Below are positions 26,472 to 33,798 of a stretch of DNA of 64,000 nucleotides, piece by piece; position 1 is the stretch's first letter, and each line of letters opens with the position of its first letter. The DNA is taken from assembly GCF_003326015.1 (NCBI RefSeq), contig NZ_CP023860.1, forward strand, positions 558,001 through 622,000. Reading direction: 5' to 3'. The translations under genes were made by a program, and so were the position numbers. Below the pieces are notes generated by a model that saw only the letters and a list, made by a program, of their open reading frames with translations, did not search any database and was not told the DNA's origin. Source of the DNA: Candidatus Thioglobus sp. NP1 (lineage in GTDB: Bacteria; Pseudomonadota; Gammaproteobacteria; PS1; Pseudothioglobaceae).

Positions 26472-26490
26472 TGTGTCAAACTTTGACACA
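26472..26490. repeat. 19-bp palindrome after the repeat-protein stop, copy 1
   Basis: TGTGTCAAACTTTGACACA is a perfect inverted repeat around a central base. It begins three bases after the stop codon of the repeat-protein gene and ends just before the smORF 1 ribosome-binding site. Half-sites TTTGACA recur inside smORF 1 at 26408 and 26419. There is no T-run, so it is not a standard terminator. Confidence 0.7.
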
Positions 26491-26492
26491 TT

Positions 26493-28253
26493 CTAGTCAG
26501 GGCAGTCCCCAATGATACACACACCATTTTGCCAAGTTTTCTCTGACTCTATATCACCATTCTCATACCAATCATACAACTTACCATCTAGTTTGCCATC
26601 TTTGTAATTTCTCTGCGACGATTTCTGACCATTCGCATACCAGTAAAGCCAAGTGCCATCATTCTTACCGTCTTTGAGATTCTCCTCTGACTTTTGCTGA
26701 CCATCTTCATACCAATCATACAACCTGCCATCTAGTTTGCCATCTTTGTAATTTCTCTCTGACGATTTCTGACCATTCGCATACCAGTAAAGCCAAGTGC
26801 CATCATTCTTACCGTCTTTGAGATTCTCCTCTGACTTTTGCTGACCATCTTCATACCAATCATACAACCTGCCATCTAGTTTGCCATCTTTGTAATTTCT
26901 CTGCGACGATTTCTGACCATTCGCATACCAGTAAAGCCAAGTGCCATCATTCTTACCGTCTTTGAGATTCTCCTCTGACTTTTGCTGACCATCTTCATAC
27001 CAATCATACAACCTGCCATCTAGTTTGCCATCTTTGTAATTTCTCTGCGACGATTTCTTACCATTCGCATGCCAGTAAAGCCAAGTACCATCCTCCTTAC
27101 CGTCTTTGAGATTCTCCTCTGACTTTTGCTGACCATCTTCATACCAATCATACAACCTGCCATCTAGTTTGCCATCTTTGTAATTTCTCTCTGACGATTT
27201 CTGACCATTAGCATGCCAGTAAAGCCAAGTGCCATCCTTCTTACCGTCTTTGAGATTCTCCTCTGACTTTTGCTGACCATCTTCATACCAATCATACAAC
27301 CTGCCATCTAGTTTGCCATCTTTGTAATTTCTCTGCGACGATTTCTGACCATTCGCATGCCAGTAAAGCCAAGTGCCATCCTTCTTACCGTCTTTGAGAT
27401 TCTCCTCTGACTTTTGCTGACCATCTTCATACCAATCATACAACCTGCCATCTAGTTTGCCATCTTTGTAATTTCTCTCTGACGATTTCTTACCATTAGC
27501 ATGCCAGTAAAGCCAAGTGCCATCCTCCTTGCCGTCTTTGAGATTCTCCTCTGACTTTTGCTGACCATTCTCATACCAATCATACAACTTACCATCTAGT
27601 TTGCTATCTTTGTAATTTCTCTCTGAAGATTTCTGACCATTCGCATACCAGTAAACCCAAGTGCCATCCTTCTTACCGTCTTTGAGATTCTCCTCTGAAT
27701 TTTGCTGACCATTCTCATACCAATCATACTGCTTACCATCTAGTTTGCTATCTTTGTAATTTCTCTCTGAAGATTTCTGACCATTCGCATGCCAGTAAAC
27801 CCAAGTGCCATCCTTCTTACCGTCTTTGAGATTCTCCTCTGACTTTTGCTGACCATTCTCATACCAATCATACTGCTTACCATCTAGTTTGCTATCTTTG
27901 TAATTTCTCTGCGACGATTTCTGACCATTCGCATACCAGTAATCCCTTGTACCATCCTCCTTACCGTCTTTGAGATTTTCCTCTGACGTTTTCGCACCAT
28001 TCCCTTTCCAATAAGTCCATTCACCTTCTTTCTTGCCATCTTTAACTTTTCCCTCTGATTTATTTAGACCATTTTCATATTTACATAAGTTATTACCAGT
28101 AAATGGTTTAGTTTTATTTGTAAGGTAAATAAGACCATCTCTTTTTATAGTATCTGTATCAACACAAACAGTAGTATCCTCAAAAAAACCAAACAGACCA
28201 TAAAAATAAAATGAAATTAGTAGCGAGAAGAGAAGTACGAGTAGTTTTTTCAT
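26493..28253 (-). CDS. YwqK/MORN_2-type repeat protein, long copy
   Basis: 586 residues. An N-terminal hydrophobic segment (MKKLLVLLFSLLISFYFYGL) acts as signal peptide or anchor, and the rest faces the periplasm or outside. From about residue 60 to the end there are some 22 consecutive 24-residue repeats of the MORN_2/YwqK kind, arranged as ten 48-residue pairs: ANGQKSSERNYKDGKLDG then EDGQQKSEENLKDGK. The C-terminus carries CIIGDCPD. YwqK-type proteins are annotated as antitoxins or exported repeat proteins, but no toxin partner is visible. A shorter paralogue lies directly upstream. Confidence 0.8.
   Translation of the reverse strand: MKKLLVLLFSLLISFYFYGLFGFFEDTTVCVDTDTIKRDGLIYLTNKTKPFTGNNLCKYENGLNKSEGKVKDGKKEGEWTYWKGNGAKTSEENLKDGKEDGTRDYWYANGQKSSQRNYKDSKLDGKQYDWYENGQQKSEENLKDGKKDGTWVYWHANGQKSSERNYKDSKLDGKQYDWYENGQQNSEENLKDGKKDGTWVYWYANGQKSSERNYKDSKLDGKLYDWYENGQQKSEENLKDGKEDGTWLYWHANGKKSSERNYKDGKLDGRLYDWYEDGQQKSEENLKDGKKDGTWLYWHANGQKSSQRNYKDGKLDGRLYDWYEDGQQKSEENLKDGKKDGTWLYWHANGQKSSERNYKDGKLDGRLYDWYEDGQQKSEENLKDGKEDGTWLYWHANGKKSSQRNYKDGKLDGRLYDWYEDGQQKSEENLKDGKNDGTWLYWYANGQKSSQRNYKDGKLDGRLYDWYEDGQQKSEENLKDGKNDGTWLYWYANGQKSSERNYKDGKLDGRLYDWYEDGQQKSEENLKDGKNDGTWLYWYANGQKSSQRNYKDGKLDGKLYDWYENGDIESEKTWQNGVCIIGDCPD
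26496..28076 (-). repeat. 144-bp tandem repeat array, long
   Basis: Ten 144-bp units (each two 72-bp half-units) plus diverged first and last units. Neighbouring units are nearly identical in DNA, including synonymous positions, which indicates recent expansion or gene conversion. The period is a multiple of three, so unit gain or loss keeps the frame. Confidence 0.85.
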
Positions 28254-28344
28254 AATAGAGTCTTTTTGAACTAGAAGTGAATTCTACCTCTGAAGTTCTT
28301 CAAAAGTATAGTGATTAACATAGAACTTATGAAACTCAGTAATG

Positions 28345-28404
28345 TCAAAAGTTTGACATATCTTTGACACAACATTTAATGAGATTTGTAGTATTTTTGT
28401 TCAT
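28345..28404 (-). pseudogene. Truncated smORF copy between the two repeat-protein genes
   Basis: The frame starts at an ATG with the same AGGAG-spaced site as smORF 1 and encodes MNKNTTNLIKCCVKD, nearly identical to the smORF 1 start, then diverges and stops after 19 codons. It lacks the TIEWE ending. It is best explained as the breakpoint of the tandem duplication that produced the two repeat-protein genes. Confidence 0.65.
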
Positions 28405-28415
28405 TCTAAGTCTCC

Positions 28416-28434
28416 TGTGTCAAACTTTGACACA
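28416..28434. repeat. 19-bp palindrome after the repeat-protein stop, copy 2
   Basis: An exact second copy of TGTGTCAAACTTTGACACA, at the same place relative to the short paralogue's stop. A related imperfect palindrome, ATGTCAAAAGTTTGACAT, lies at 28342-28359. Confidence 0.7.
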
Positions 28435-28436
28435 TT

Positions 28437-29330
28437 CTAGTCAGGGCAGTCCCCAATGATACACACACCATTTTGCCAAGTTTTCTCTGACTCTATATCA
28501 CCATTCTCATACCAATCATACAACTTACCATCTAGTTTGCCATCTTTGTAATTTCTCTCCGACGATTTCTTACCATTCGCATGCCAGTAAACCCAAGTGC
28601 CATCCTCCTTGCCATCTTTGAGATTCTCCTCTGACTTTTGCTGACCATTCTCATACCAATCATACAACTTACCATCTAGTTTGCCATCTTTGTAATTTCT
28701 CTGCGACGATTTCTTACCATTCGCATGCCAGTAAACCCAAGTGCCATCATTCTTACCGTCTTTGAGATTCTCCTCTGACTTTTGCTGACCATTCTCATAC
28801 CAATCATACTGCTTACCATCTAGTTTGCTATCTTTGTAATTTCTCTGCGACGATTTCTGACCATTCGCATGCCAGTAAACCCAAGTGCCATCCTTCTTAC
28901 CGTCTTTGAGATTCTCCTCTGACTTTTGCTGACCATTCTCATACCAATCATACTGCTTACCATCTAGTTTGCTATCTTTGTAATTTCTCTCTGACGATTT
29001 CTGACCATTCGCATACCAGTAATCCCTTGTACCATCCTCCTTACCGTCTTTGAGATTTTCCTCTGACGTTTTCGCACCATTCCCTTTCCAATAAGTCCAT
29101 TCACCTTCTTTCTTGCCATCTTTAACTTTTCCCTCTGATTTATTTAGACCATTTTCATATTTACATAAGTTATTACCAGTAAATGGTTTAGTTTTATTTG
29201 TTAGGTAAATAAGACCATCTCTTTTTATAGTATCTGTATCAACACAAACAGTAGTATCCTCAAAAAATACAAACCAAATTAAATAAAATGAAATTAGTAG
29301 CGAGAAGAGAAGTACGAGTAGTTTTTTCAT
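28437..29330 (-). CDS. YwqK/MORN_2-type repeat protein, short copy
   Basis: 297 residues, a tandem paralogue of the downstream gene. The N-terminus (MKKLLVLLFSLLISFYLIW) is a hydrophobic signal or anchor. The following block DTTVCVDTDTIKRDGLIYLTNKTKPFTG is identical to the long copy, and the C-terminus CIIGDCPD is also shared. Between them are about ten 24-residue repeats (four full 48-residue pairs) instead of 22. The two copies differ in the signal segment by small indels that restore the frame. It is the first gene downstream of guaA in the same direction, 186 bp away. The function is unknown. Confidence 0.8.
   Translation of the reverse strand: MKKLLVLLFSLLISFYLIWFVFFEDTTVCVDTDTIKRDGLIYLTNKTKPFTGNNLCKYENGLNKSEGKVKDGKKEGEWTYWKGNGAKTSEENLKDGKEDGTRDYWYANGQKSSERNYKDSKLDGKQYDWYENGQQKSEENLKDGKKDGTWVYWHANGQKSSQRNYKDSKLDGKQYDWYENGQQKSEENLKDGKNDGTWVYWHANGKKSSQRNYKDGKLDGKLYDWYENGQQKSEENLKDGKEDGTWVYWHANGKKSSERNYKDGKLDGKLYDWYENGDIESEKTWQNGVCIIGDCPD
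28440..29156 (-). repeat. 144-bp tandem repeat array, short
   Basis: Four 144-bp units plus diverged ends, homologous to the array in the long copy. Units share the same sequence variants (H/Y before ANG, Q/K after it) in a different order, which points to exchange between arrays. Confidence 0.85.
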
Positions 29331-29516
29331 AATAGAGTCTTTTTGAACTAGAAGTGAATTTTACTATTGAAGTTCTCAAAAAGCATAGTATTTGTCTGAG
29401 AACTTATAAAATAGTCTGCCCCATGTCTGCTTATAGTCTTTATCGAGATAATATTTTAAGAATATTGTCATAGTAGTGTCTGTAGACGATATTGAAGAAA
29501 AACTCTTATGATGTTG
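29331..29516. other. Element left-end region A downstream of guaA
   Basis: Non-coding, 186 bp. It carries four GTCTG/CAGAC motifs (29394, 29414, 29425, 29478) and the 32-bp block shared with region B. The 80 bp next to the repeat-protein start are also duplicated upstream of the long paralogue (28254-28340). Confidence 0.55.
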
Positions 29517-29538
29517 TTATTCCCACTCAATAGTCGCA
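29517..29538 (-). repeat. guaA 3'-end repeat, copy 1 (intact guaA end)
   Basis: The last codons of guaA, encoding ATIEWE and the stop; plus-strand TTATTCCCACTCAATAGTCG. This is the copy that the repeats at 26338 and 25006 match. The guaA 3' end is a known integration hotspot for genomic islands in other bacteria. Confidence 0.75.
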
Positions 29539-31091
29539 GGAGGTTTCCCTGAAATGTCATATACCACTCTTGAAACTCTAGAAATTTCATTCATGATTCG
29601 ATTGGAGACATGGTCTAAGAAGTCATAAGGAAGTCGTGCCCAGCGAGCTGTCATAAAGTCAATTGTCTCAACAGAGCGAAGGGCTATGACATAATCGTAT
29701 CTTCTTTCATCACCCTTAACCCCTACTGATTTAACTGGAAGGAAGACAGCAAATGCCTGATCCACTTTATCATATAAATCATGATTATTAAGCTCCTCCA
29801 TGAAAATATGGTCAGCTTGCCTTAAGATATCAGCGTACTCTTTTTTTACATGGCCAAGAATTCTAACGCCAAGACCAGGCCCAGGGAATGGGTGGCGGTA
29901 GAGCATTTTTTTTGCAAGTCCAAGTCTTACTCCAATCTCTCTCACTTCATCTTTAAATAACTCTTTAAGTGGCTCAATCAATTCAAACTTCATATCATCT
30001 GGTAATCCGCCAACATTATGATGAGATTTAATAACATTTGCCTTCCCTGAAGCTGCACCTGCTGATTCAATTACATCTGGGTAAATGGTGCCTTGTGCTA
30101 AGAATTTAATGTCTTTTAATTTCTGTGATTCTTGATTGAATATTTCAATAAAGGCTCTGCCTATAATTTTTCTTTTTAATTCTGGATCACTTTCGCCAGA
30201 GAGTTGATCATAGAAATATTCTTGAGCATCAGCCCTAATAACCTTGACGCCAAGATTCTGAGAGAAAGTTTCCATGACCTCGTCACCCTCATTGAGCCTT
30301 AGTAGGCCATTATCTACAAAAACACAAGTCATCTGGTCACCGATAGCCTTATCAAGAAGCATTGCAACAACAGATGAATCTACTCCTCCAGAGAGACCTA
30401 GTAGAACTTGTTTATCACCAACTTGAGATTTTATTTTTTTCAATAAATCATCAATAATGTTATCCGTTGTCCATTTTTTTTCGCATTGACAGATCGTTGT
30501 AATAAACCTTTCTAGAATTTGAGTTCCTTGCTTTGTATGGGTTACCTCAGGATGAAATTGAAGTCCGAAGTAGTTTTTGTTGTTGTTTGCAAAGCCAGCA
30601 ATAGGGCAATTATCACTTGCTGCAATTAACTCGAAGCCTTCTGGTAATTTTGTAACTTCTATCCCATGACTCATCCAGACATCTAGAAGGCCATGACCCT
30701 GTGAATTAATTTCATCCTCAATTCCAACTAAAAGTTTAGAATGATTTCTGGCGCGAATCTTTGCAAAACCAAATTCTGCTTTTTTAGCGCTTCTGGCCTC
30801 ACCTCCCAGCTGAACTGCCATAGTCTGCATGCCATAACAAATTCCCAGAATTGGTATATTTAAGTCAAATACAATATAAGGGGCTCTGGCTGAATCAATT
30901 TTGCTGACTGTATCTGGGCCACCTGAGAGAATAATGCCATTCGGGTTAAATTTTTCAATAAAATGGGGGTTGACATCGTATGGAACTAATTCGCAATAAA
31001 CGCCAATTTCTCTTACTCGCCTTGCAATGAGTTGAGTATATTGTGATCCAAAATCAAGTATTAAGATTTTATTATGATGAATGTTTGGCAT
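29517..31091 (-). CDS. guaA: GMP synthase (glutamine-hydrolysing)
   Basis: Converts XMP to GMP using glutamine and ATP. 524 residues, full length. The glutaminase domain (1-200) has ILSGGPDTV, the nucleophile elbow GICYGMQTM (Cys near 86) and [10 protein letters not shown]. The PP-loop ATPase is [17 protein letters not shown] (about 231-247). The C-terminal dimerisation domain holds [15 protein letters not shown] and ends KPPATIEWE. In many bacteria guaB lies upstream; here an LptF/G-type permease gene is divergent instead. The last 22 bp recur twice downstream. Confidence 0.98.
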   Translation of the reverse strand: MPNIHHNKILILDFGSQYTQLIARRVREIGVYCELVPYDVNPHFIEKFNPNGIILSGGPDTVSKIDSARAPYIVFDLNIPILGICYGMQTMAVQLGGEARSAKKAEFGFAKIRARNHSKLLVGIEDEINSQGHGLLDVWMSHGIEVTKLPEGFELIAASDNCPIAGFANNNKNYFGLQFHPEVTHTKQGTQILERFITTICQCEKKWTTDNIIDDLLKKIKSQVGDKQVLLGLSGGVDSSVVAMLLDKAIGDQMTCVFVDNGLLRLNEGDEVMETFSQNLGVKVIRADAQEYFYDQLSGESDPELKRKIIGRAFIEIFNQESQKLKDIKFLAQGTIYPDVIESAGAASGKANVIKSHHNVGGLPDDMKFELIEPLKELFKDEVREIGVRLGLAKKMLYRHPFPGPGLGVRILGHVKKEYADILRQADHIFMEELNNHDLYDKVDQAFAVFLPVKSVGVKGDERRYDYVIALRSVETIDFMTARWARLPYDFLDHVSNRIMNEISRVSRVVYDISGKPPATIEWE

Positions 31092-31139
31092 AAAAATGTG
31101 TAATAAAAAAAAACCAACTAAATAACTAGTTATATTTTA

Positions 31140-32222
31140 ATGAAAATAAGAGATCGCTACATTACTAAAACACTTTTAACCTACACATTAATTGTTCTTG
31201 TAGTTTGGATTAGTATCTACAGTTTTTTTAACTTTTTAGCTGAGCTAAATACTGTGGGAACGGCGAGGTATACAATCCTGTCGGCTTTTACTTATATTGT
31301 TTGCCAATTGCCTGAGGTTGCATACAAGCAAGCGTCACCAATCATATTATTGGGCTGTATTTTAGGTATGGGGCATTTAGCAACAACAGGGCAGCTTCTT
31401 ATTTTCCGCGCATCTGGGGCCTCTATATTAAAAATTACGCTACTGACTTTAAAAAATTCTCTTATCTTTGTATTTTTTTTCATTTTTATAGGAGAATTTT
31501 TAGCCCCAATTTCAAGTAGTTTTGCTGAAAGTAGTCGATCTAAAGCTTTGATAAATCCTGCTGCGTCTACTATTCAAGAGGGTTTTTGGATTAGGGATGG
31601 CGATAACTTTATTAATGTTAAAAAAAATATTGATGGCACATTGTTTAGTGGTATTACAGTAATTGAGGTTAACTTGTCGAATAAGATTGAGAGAGTTATT
31701 AAGTCAGAAACTGCAATATTTGATGGCAATTCTTTAGATATGAGCGGCAGTGAGATTTTTTCTATTGATGACTCAAGTTCTATTAATGGTATTTCTTTAA
31801 AAGAGCGAAATTCATACGATAAAACTGTTTCATTTGATCAGGACTTGGTAGATAGCTTAGAAAAAGAACCTGAAGATTTATCAACTTGGACACTTATTAA
31901 GCAGATTGAATTTTTATCTGATAATAAATTACGTTCAGGCGTTTTTGAGGTAGAACTATACAAGCGTTTGGTTCAACCTCTAACTCTTATTGCAATGATC
32001 TTACTTGCAATGTTATTCATCTTTGGATCAACAAGGGATGCAACCCTAGGGAGAAAAATATTTTTTGGAGTAGCGCTTGGGTTATCATTTGAATTGCTGT
32101 CAAGAGTTGCTAACTCACTGGCACTAGGCTTGGACTTTAATCCTTTGTTGAGCTCTATATTGCCATCTATCGTGGTCATGTTTATTTCAATAATTTTATT
32201 ATTTCAAAAATCTTCTCGATAG
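31140..32222 (+). CDS. lptG: LPS-export permease, LptF/LptG family
   Basis: 360 residues of the YjgP/YjgQ family: three N-terminal membrane segments, a periplasmic jellyroll-like domain (about 130-265), and three C-terminal segments. The start MKIRDRYITKTLLTYTLIVLVVWISIYSFFNFLAEL and the KQASPIILLGCILGMGHLATTGQLLIFRASG block (with the coupling helix) are typical. It works with LptB2 and the partner permease to lift LPS from the inner membrane. LptG fits better than LptF from the N-terminus, but this is not certain. The partner permease gene is not adjacent, though the two are usually paired. Confidence 0.85.
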   Translation: MKIRDRYITKTLLTYTLIVLVVWISIYSFFNFLAELNTVGTARYTILSAFTYIVCQLPEVAYKQASPIILLGCILGMGHLATTGQLLIFRASGASILKITLLTLKNSLIFVFFFIFIGEFLAPISSSFAESSRSKALINPAASTIQEGFWIRDGDNFINVKKNIDGTLFSGITVIEVNLSNKIERVIKSETAIFDGNSLDMSGSEIFSIDDSSSINGISLKERNSYDKTVSFDQDLVDSLEKEPEDLSTWTLIKQIEFLSDNKLRSGVFEVELYKRLVQPLTLIAMILLAMLFIFGSTRDATLGRKIFFGVALGLSFELLSRVANSLALGLDFNPLLSSILPSIVVMFISIILLFQKSSR

Positions 32223-32226
32223 TCAG

Positions 32227-32526
32227 ATGAGTCAGGCTAATTTAAAAACTGTTAAGCAAAAATTAAAAATACCAAATCGATTTGATGTTATCTTACTAAA
32301 TGATGATTACACCTCAATGGAGTTTGTGGTCGATGTATTGAGGAGATTTTTTCATAAAGAGTTTCAAGCTGCTGAAGCAATTATGCTTAAAATACACATT
32401 GATGGAGAGGCCTCCTGTGGAACATATTCATATGATGTTGCTCAAACAAAAGTCTCACAAGTAATTGAGTATTCTAGAAAGAATGATCAGCCTTTGATGG
32501 CTGTTTTAAGAGAATTGGGAATATAA
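32227..32526 (+). CDS. clpS: ATP-dependent Clp protease adaptor ClpS
   Basis: 99 residues. ClpS delivers N-degron substrates to ClpAP. The core reads RFDVILLNDDYTSMEFVVDVLRRFFHK, with the Asn-Asp-Asp block that grips the N-terminal residue, followed by HIDGEASCGTYSYDVAQTKVSQVIEYSR. It lies 4 bp after the LptG-type gene. clpA normally follows directly, but here an unrelated dioxygenase gene intervenes. Confidence 0.96.
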   Translation: MSQANLKTVKQKLKIPNRFDVILLNDDYTSMEFVVDVLRRFFHKEFQAAEAIMLKIHIDGEASCGTYSYDVAQTKVSQVIEYSRKNDQPLMAVLRELGI

Positions 32527-32597
32527 ATATTTTAGTTTTTAGCTTATTGAACTGATAAAATTTGTTATATCTGAACCTTTTGAATTTAGGACTGAGT

Positions 32598-33704
32598 ATG
32601 TCAATTAAATCTGTTGAAATATTAGATGAGGGCTTAAATGTTTTTTGGAGTAATAATTCCTTAACTTGCTATCCTTGGTTTTGGCTAAAAGATCATAGTG
32701 AAAATAAAAACGATCTTCACCCAGATACGAAACAACGTCAAATTGATTCTTTTACTAAGACACTTGAATACAATGTTTTTAAAGTATGGTTAGATGAAGA
32801 TTCGAAAAATGTTTTTATTGAATGGAATGATAAAACACAAAGCTATCTTTCTTTTGATTTACTTGAAACGATGGCAAAACCCCGTTTACCTCAATCAAAT
32901 TCTATAGATTCATCAAATTGTTGGAATACCCCAAGTGAAATCAAAGATTTTCCAGAAATGACTTATCAGGAAGTCATGAGTGAAAGTGGTTTAAAAAAAT
33001 GGCTGATGAATATTAAAAGAGTAGGCTTTGTTTTAGTTACTGGAGCGCCTGCTACTCCTGAGGCAACAAAGGAGCTTATGGAGAGAATGGCTTATATTAG
33101 AAGCTCTATTTTTGGAGGGTTCTCTGTATGGGACAATAAACTTGATAGTCCAGATGACACTGCTTTTACATCGCTTGCTATTGAGCCACATACAGATGGA
33201 ACATATGTTCATGATGCTCCAGGACTTCAAACTTTACATTGTATAAAAAGAGACTCTATTGGTGGTGAAAACCAATTAGTTGATGGTCTTGCTATTGCTG
33301 AAAAAATGCGACATGAATTTTCTGATGCTTTTGAAATCTTGTGTAATGTTAATATTCCAGGGAGATATATTAAGCCTGATACCTATTTAGAAGCACGTCG
33401 ACCTTTATTTAGGATAAATAATAAAAGTGAGGTTATTCAAGTTAGTTTTAATAATCATGATAGAGCTCCCTTTAGGCTTGAAAATGATCAAATGAATAAA
33501 TTTTATGATGCATATAAAATTTTTCATAATTTGGCAAATGATTCAAGTCGCCAATTTGAGTTCATGTTGGATCCAGGTAAAGTCCTAACTTTTGATAACT
33601 GGAGATTACTTCATGCAAGATCATCTTTGTCAGGTTATCGTCAACTTTGTGGTGGATATCATAACCATGAAGATTTTGAAAGTAGACTTCGGATATTGCA
33701 GTAA
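32598..33704 (+). CDS. 2-oxoglutarate/Fe(II) dioxygenase, gamma-butyrobetaine hydroxylase-like
   Basis: I take the ATG at 32598 (about 368 residues); an in-frame upstream start would add twelve unlikely residues. The N-terminal 90 residues form a DUF971-like domain (VFWSNNSLTCYPWFWLKDH). The TauD/TfdA-type catalytic domain follows, with HTDGTYVHDAPGLQTLHC supplying the His-X-Asp iron ligands, and DNWRLLHARSSLSGYRQLCGGYHNHEDF supplying the distal His and the 2-oxoglutarate-binding Arg. That architecture is shared by gamma-butyrobetaine and trimethyllysine hydroxylases of carnitine synthesis. The substrate is inferred. It sits between clpS and clpA. Confidence 0.82.
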   Translation: MSIKSVEILDEGLNVFWSNNSLTCYPWFWLKDHSENKNDLHPDTKQRQIDSFTKTLEYNVFKVWLDEDSKNVFIEWNDKTQSYLSFDLLETMAKPRLPQSNSIDSSNCWNTPSEIKDFPEMTYQEVMSESGLKKWLMNIKRVGFVLVTGAPATPEATKELMERMAYIRSSIFGGFSVWDNKLDSPDDTAFTSLAIEPHTDGTYVHDAPGLQTLHCIKRDSIGGENQLVDGLAIAEKMRHEFSDAFEILCNVNIPGRYIKPDTYLEARRPLFRINNKSEVIQVSFNNHDRAPFRLENDQMNKFYDAYKIFHNLANDSSRQFEFMLDPGKVLTFDNWRLLHARSSLSGYRQLCGGYHNHEDFESRLRILQ

Positions 33705-33798
33705 AAACCTCATAATTAAAATTGATTTTTTTTGAGTCAAAACTTTTTAGTGATGTTAAAATTAACTAATTAAAAAATATAAATTATTACAACTTTTT

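Noticed and set aside
26496-29156. Regular repeats that could suggest a CRISPR array or minisatellite
   Set aside because: The period is 144 bp, a multiple of three; there are no unique spacers, and the whole array is one open frame of YwqK/MORN_2 repeats.
24776-29516. Search for an integrase or transposase in the guaA-adjacent patch
   Set aside because: No frame of sufficient length with tyrosine or serine recombinase motifs is present; only cargo, small ORFs and non-coding DNA are seen.
25006-29538. The TIEWE repeats as evidence for a full guaA duplication
   Set aside because: Only the last 22 bases or so match; upstream of them the sequence is unrelated to guaA.
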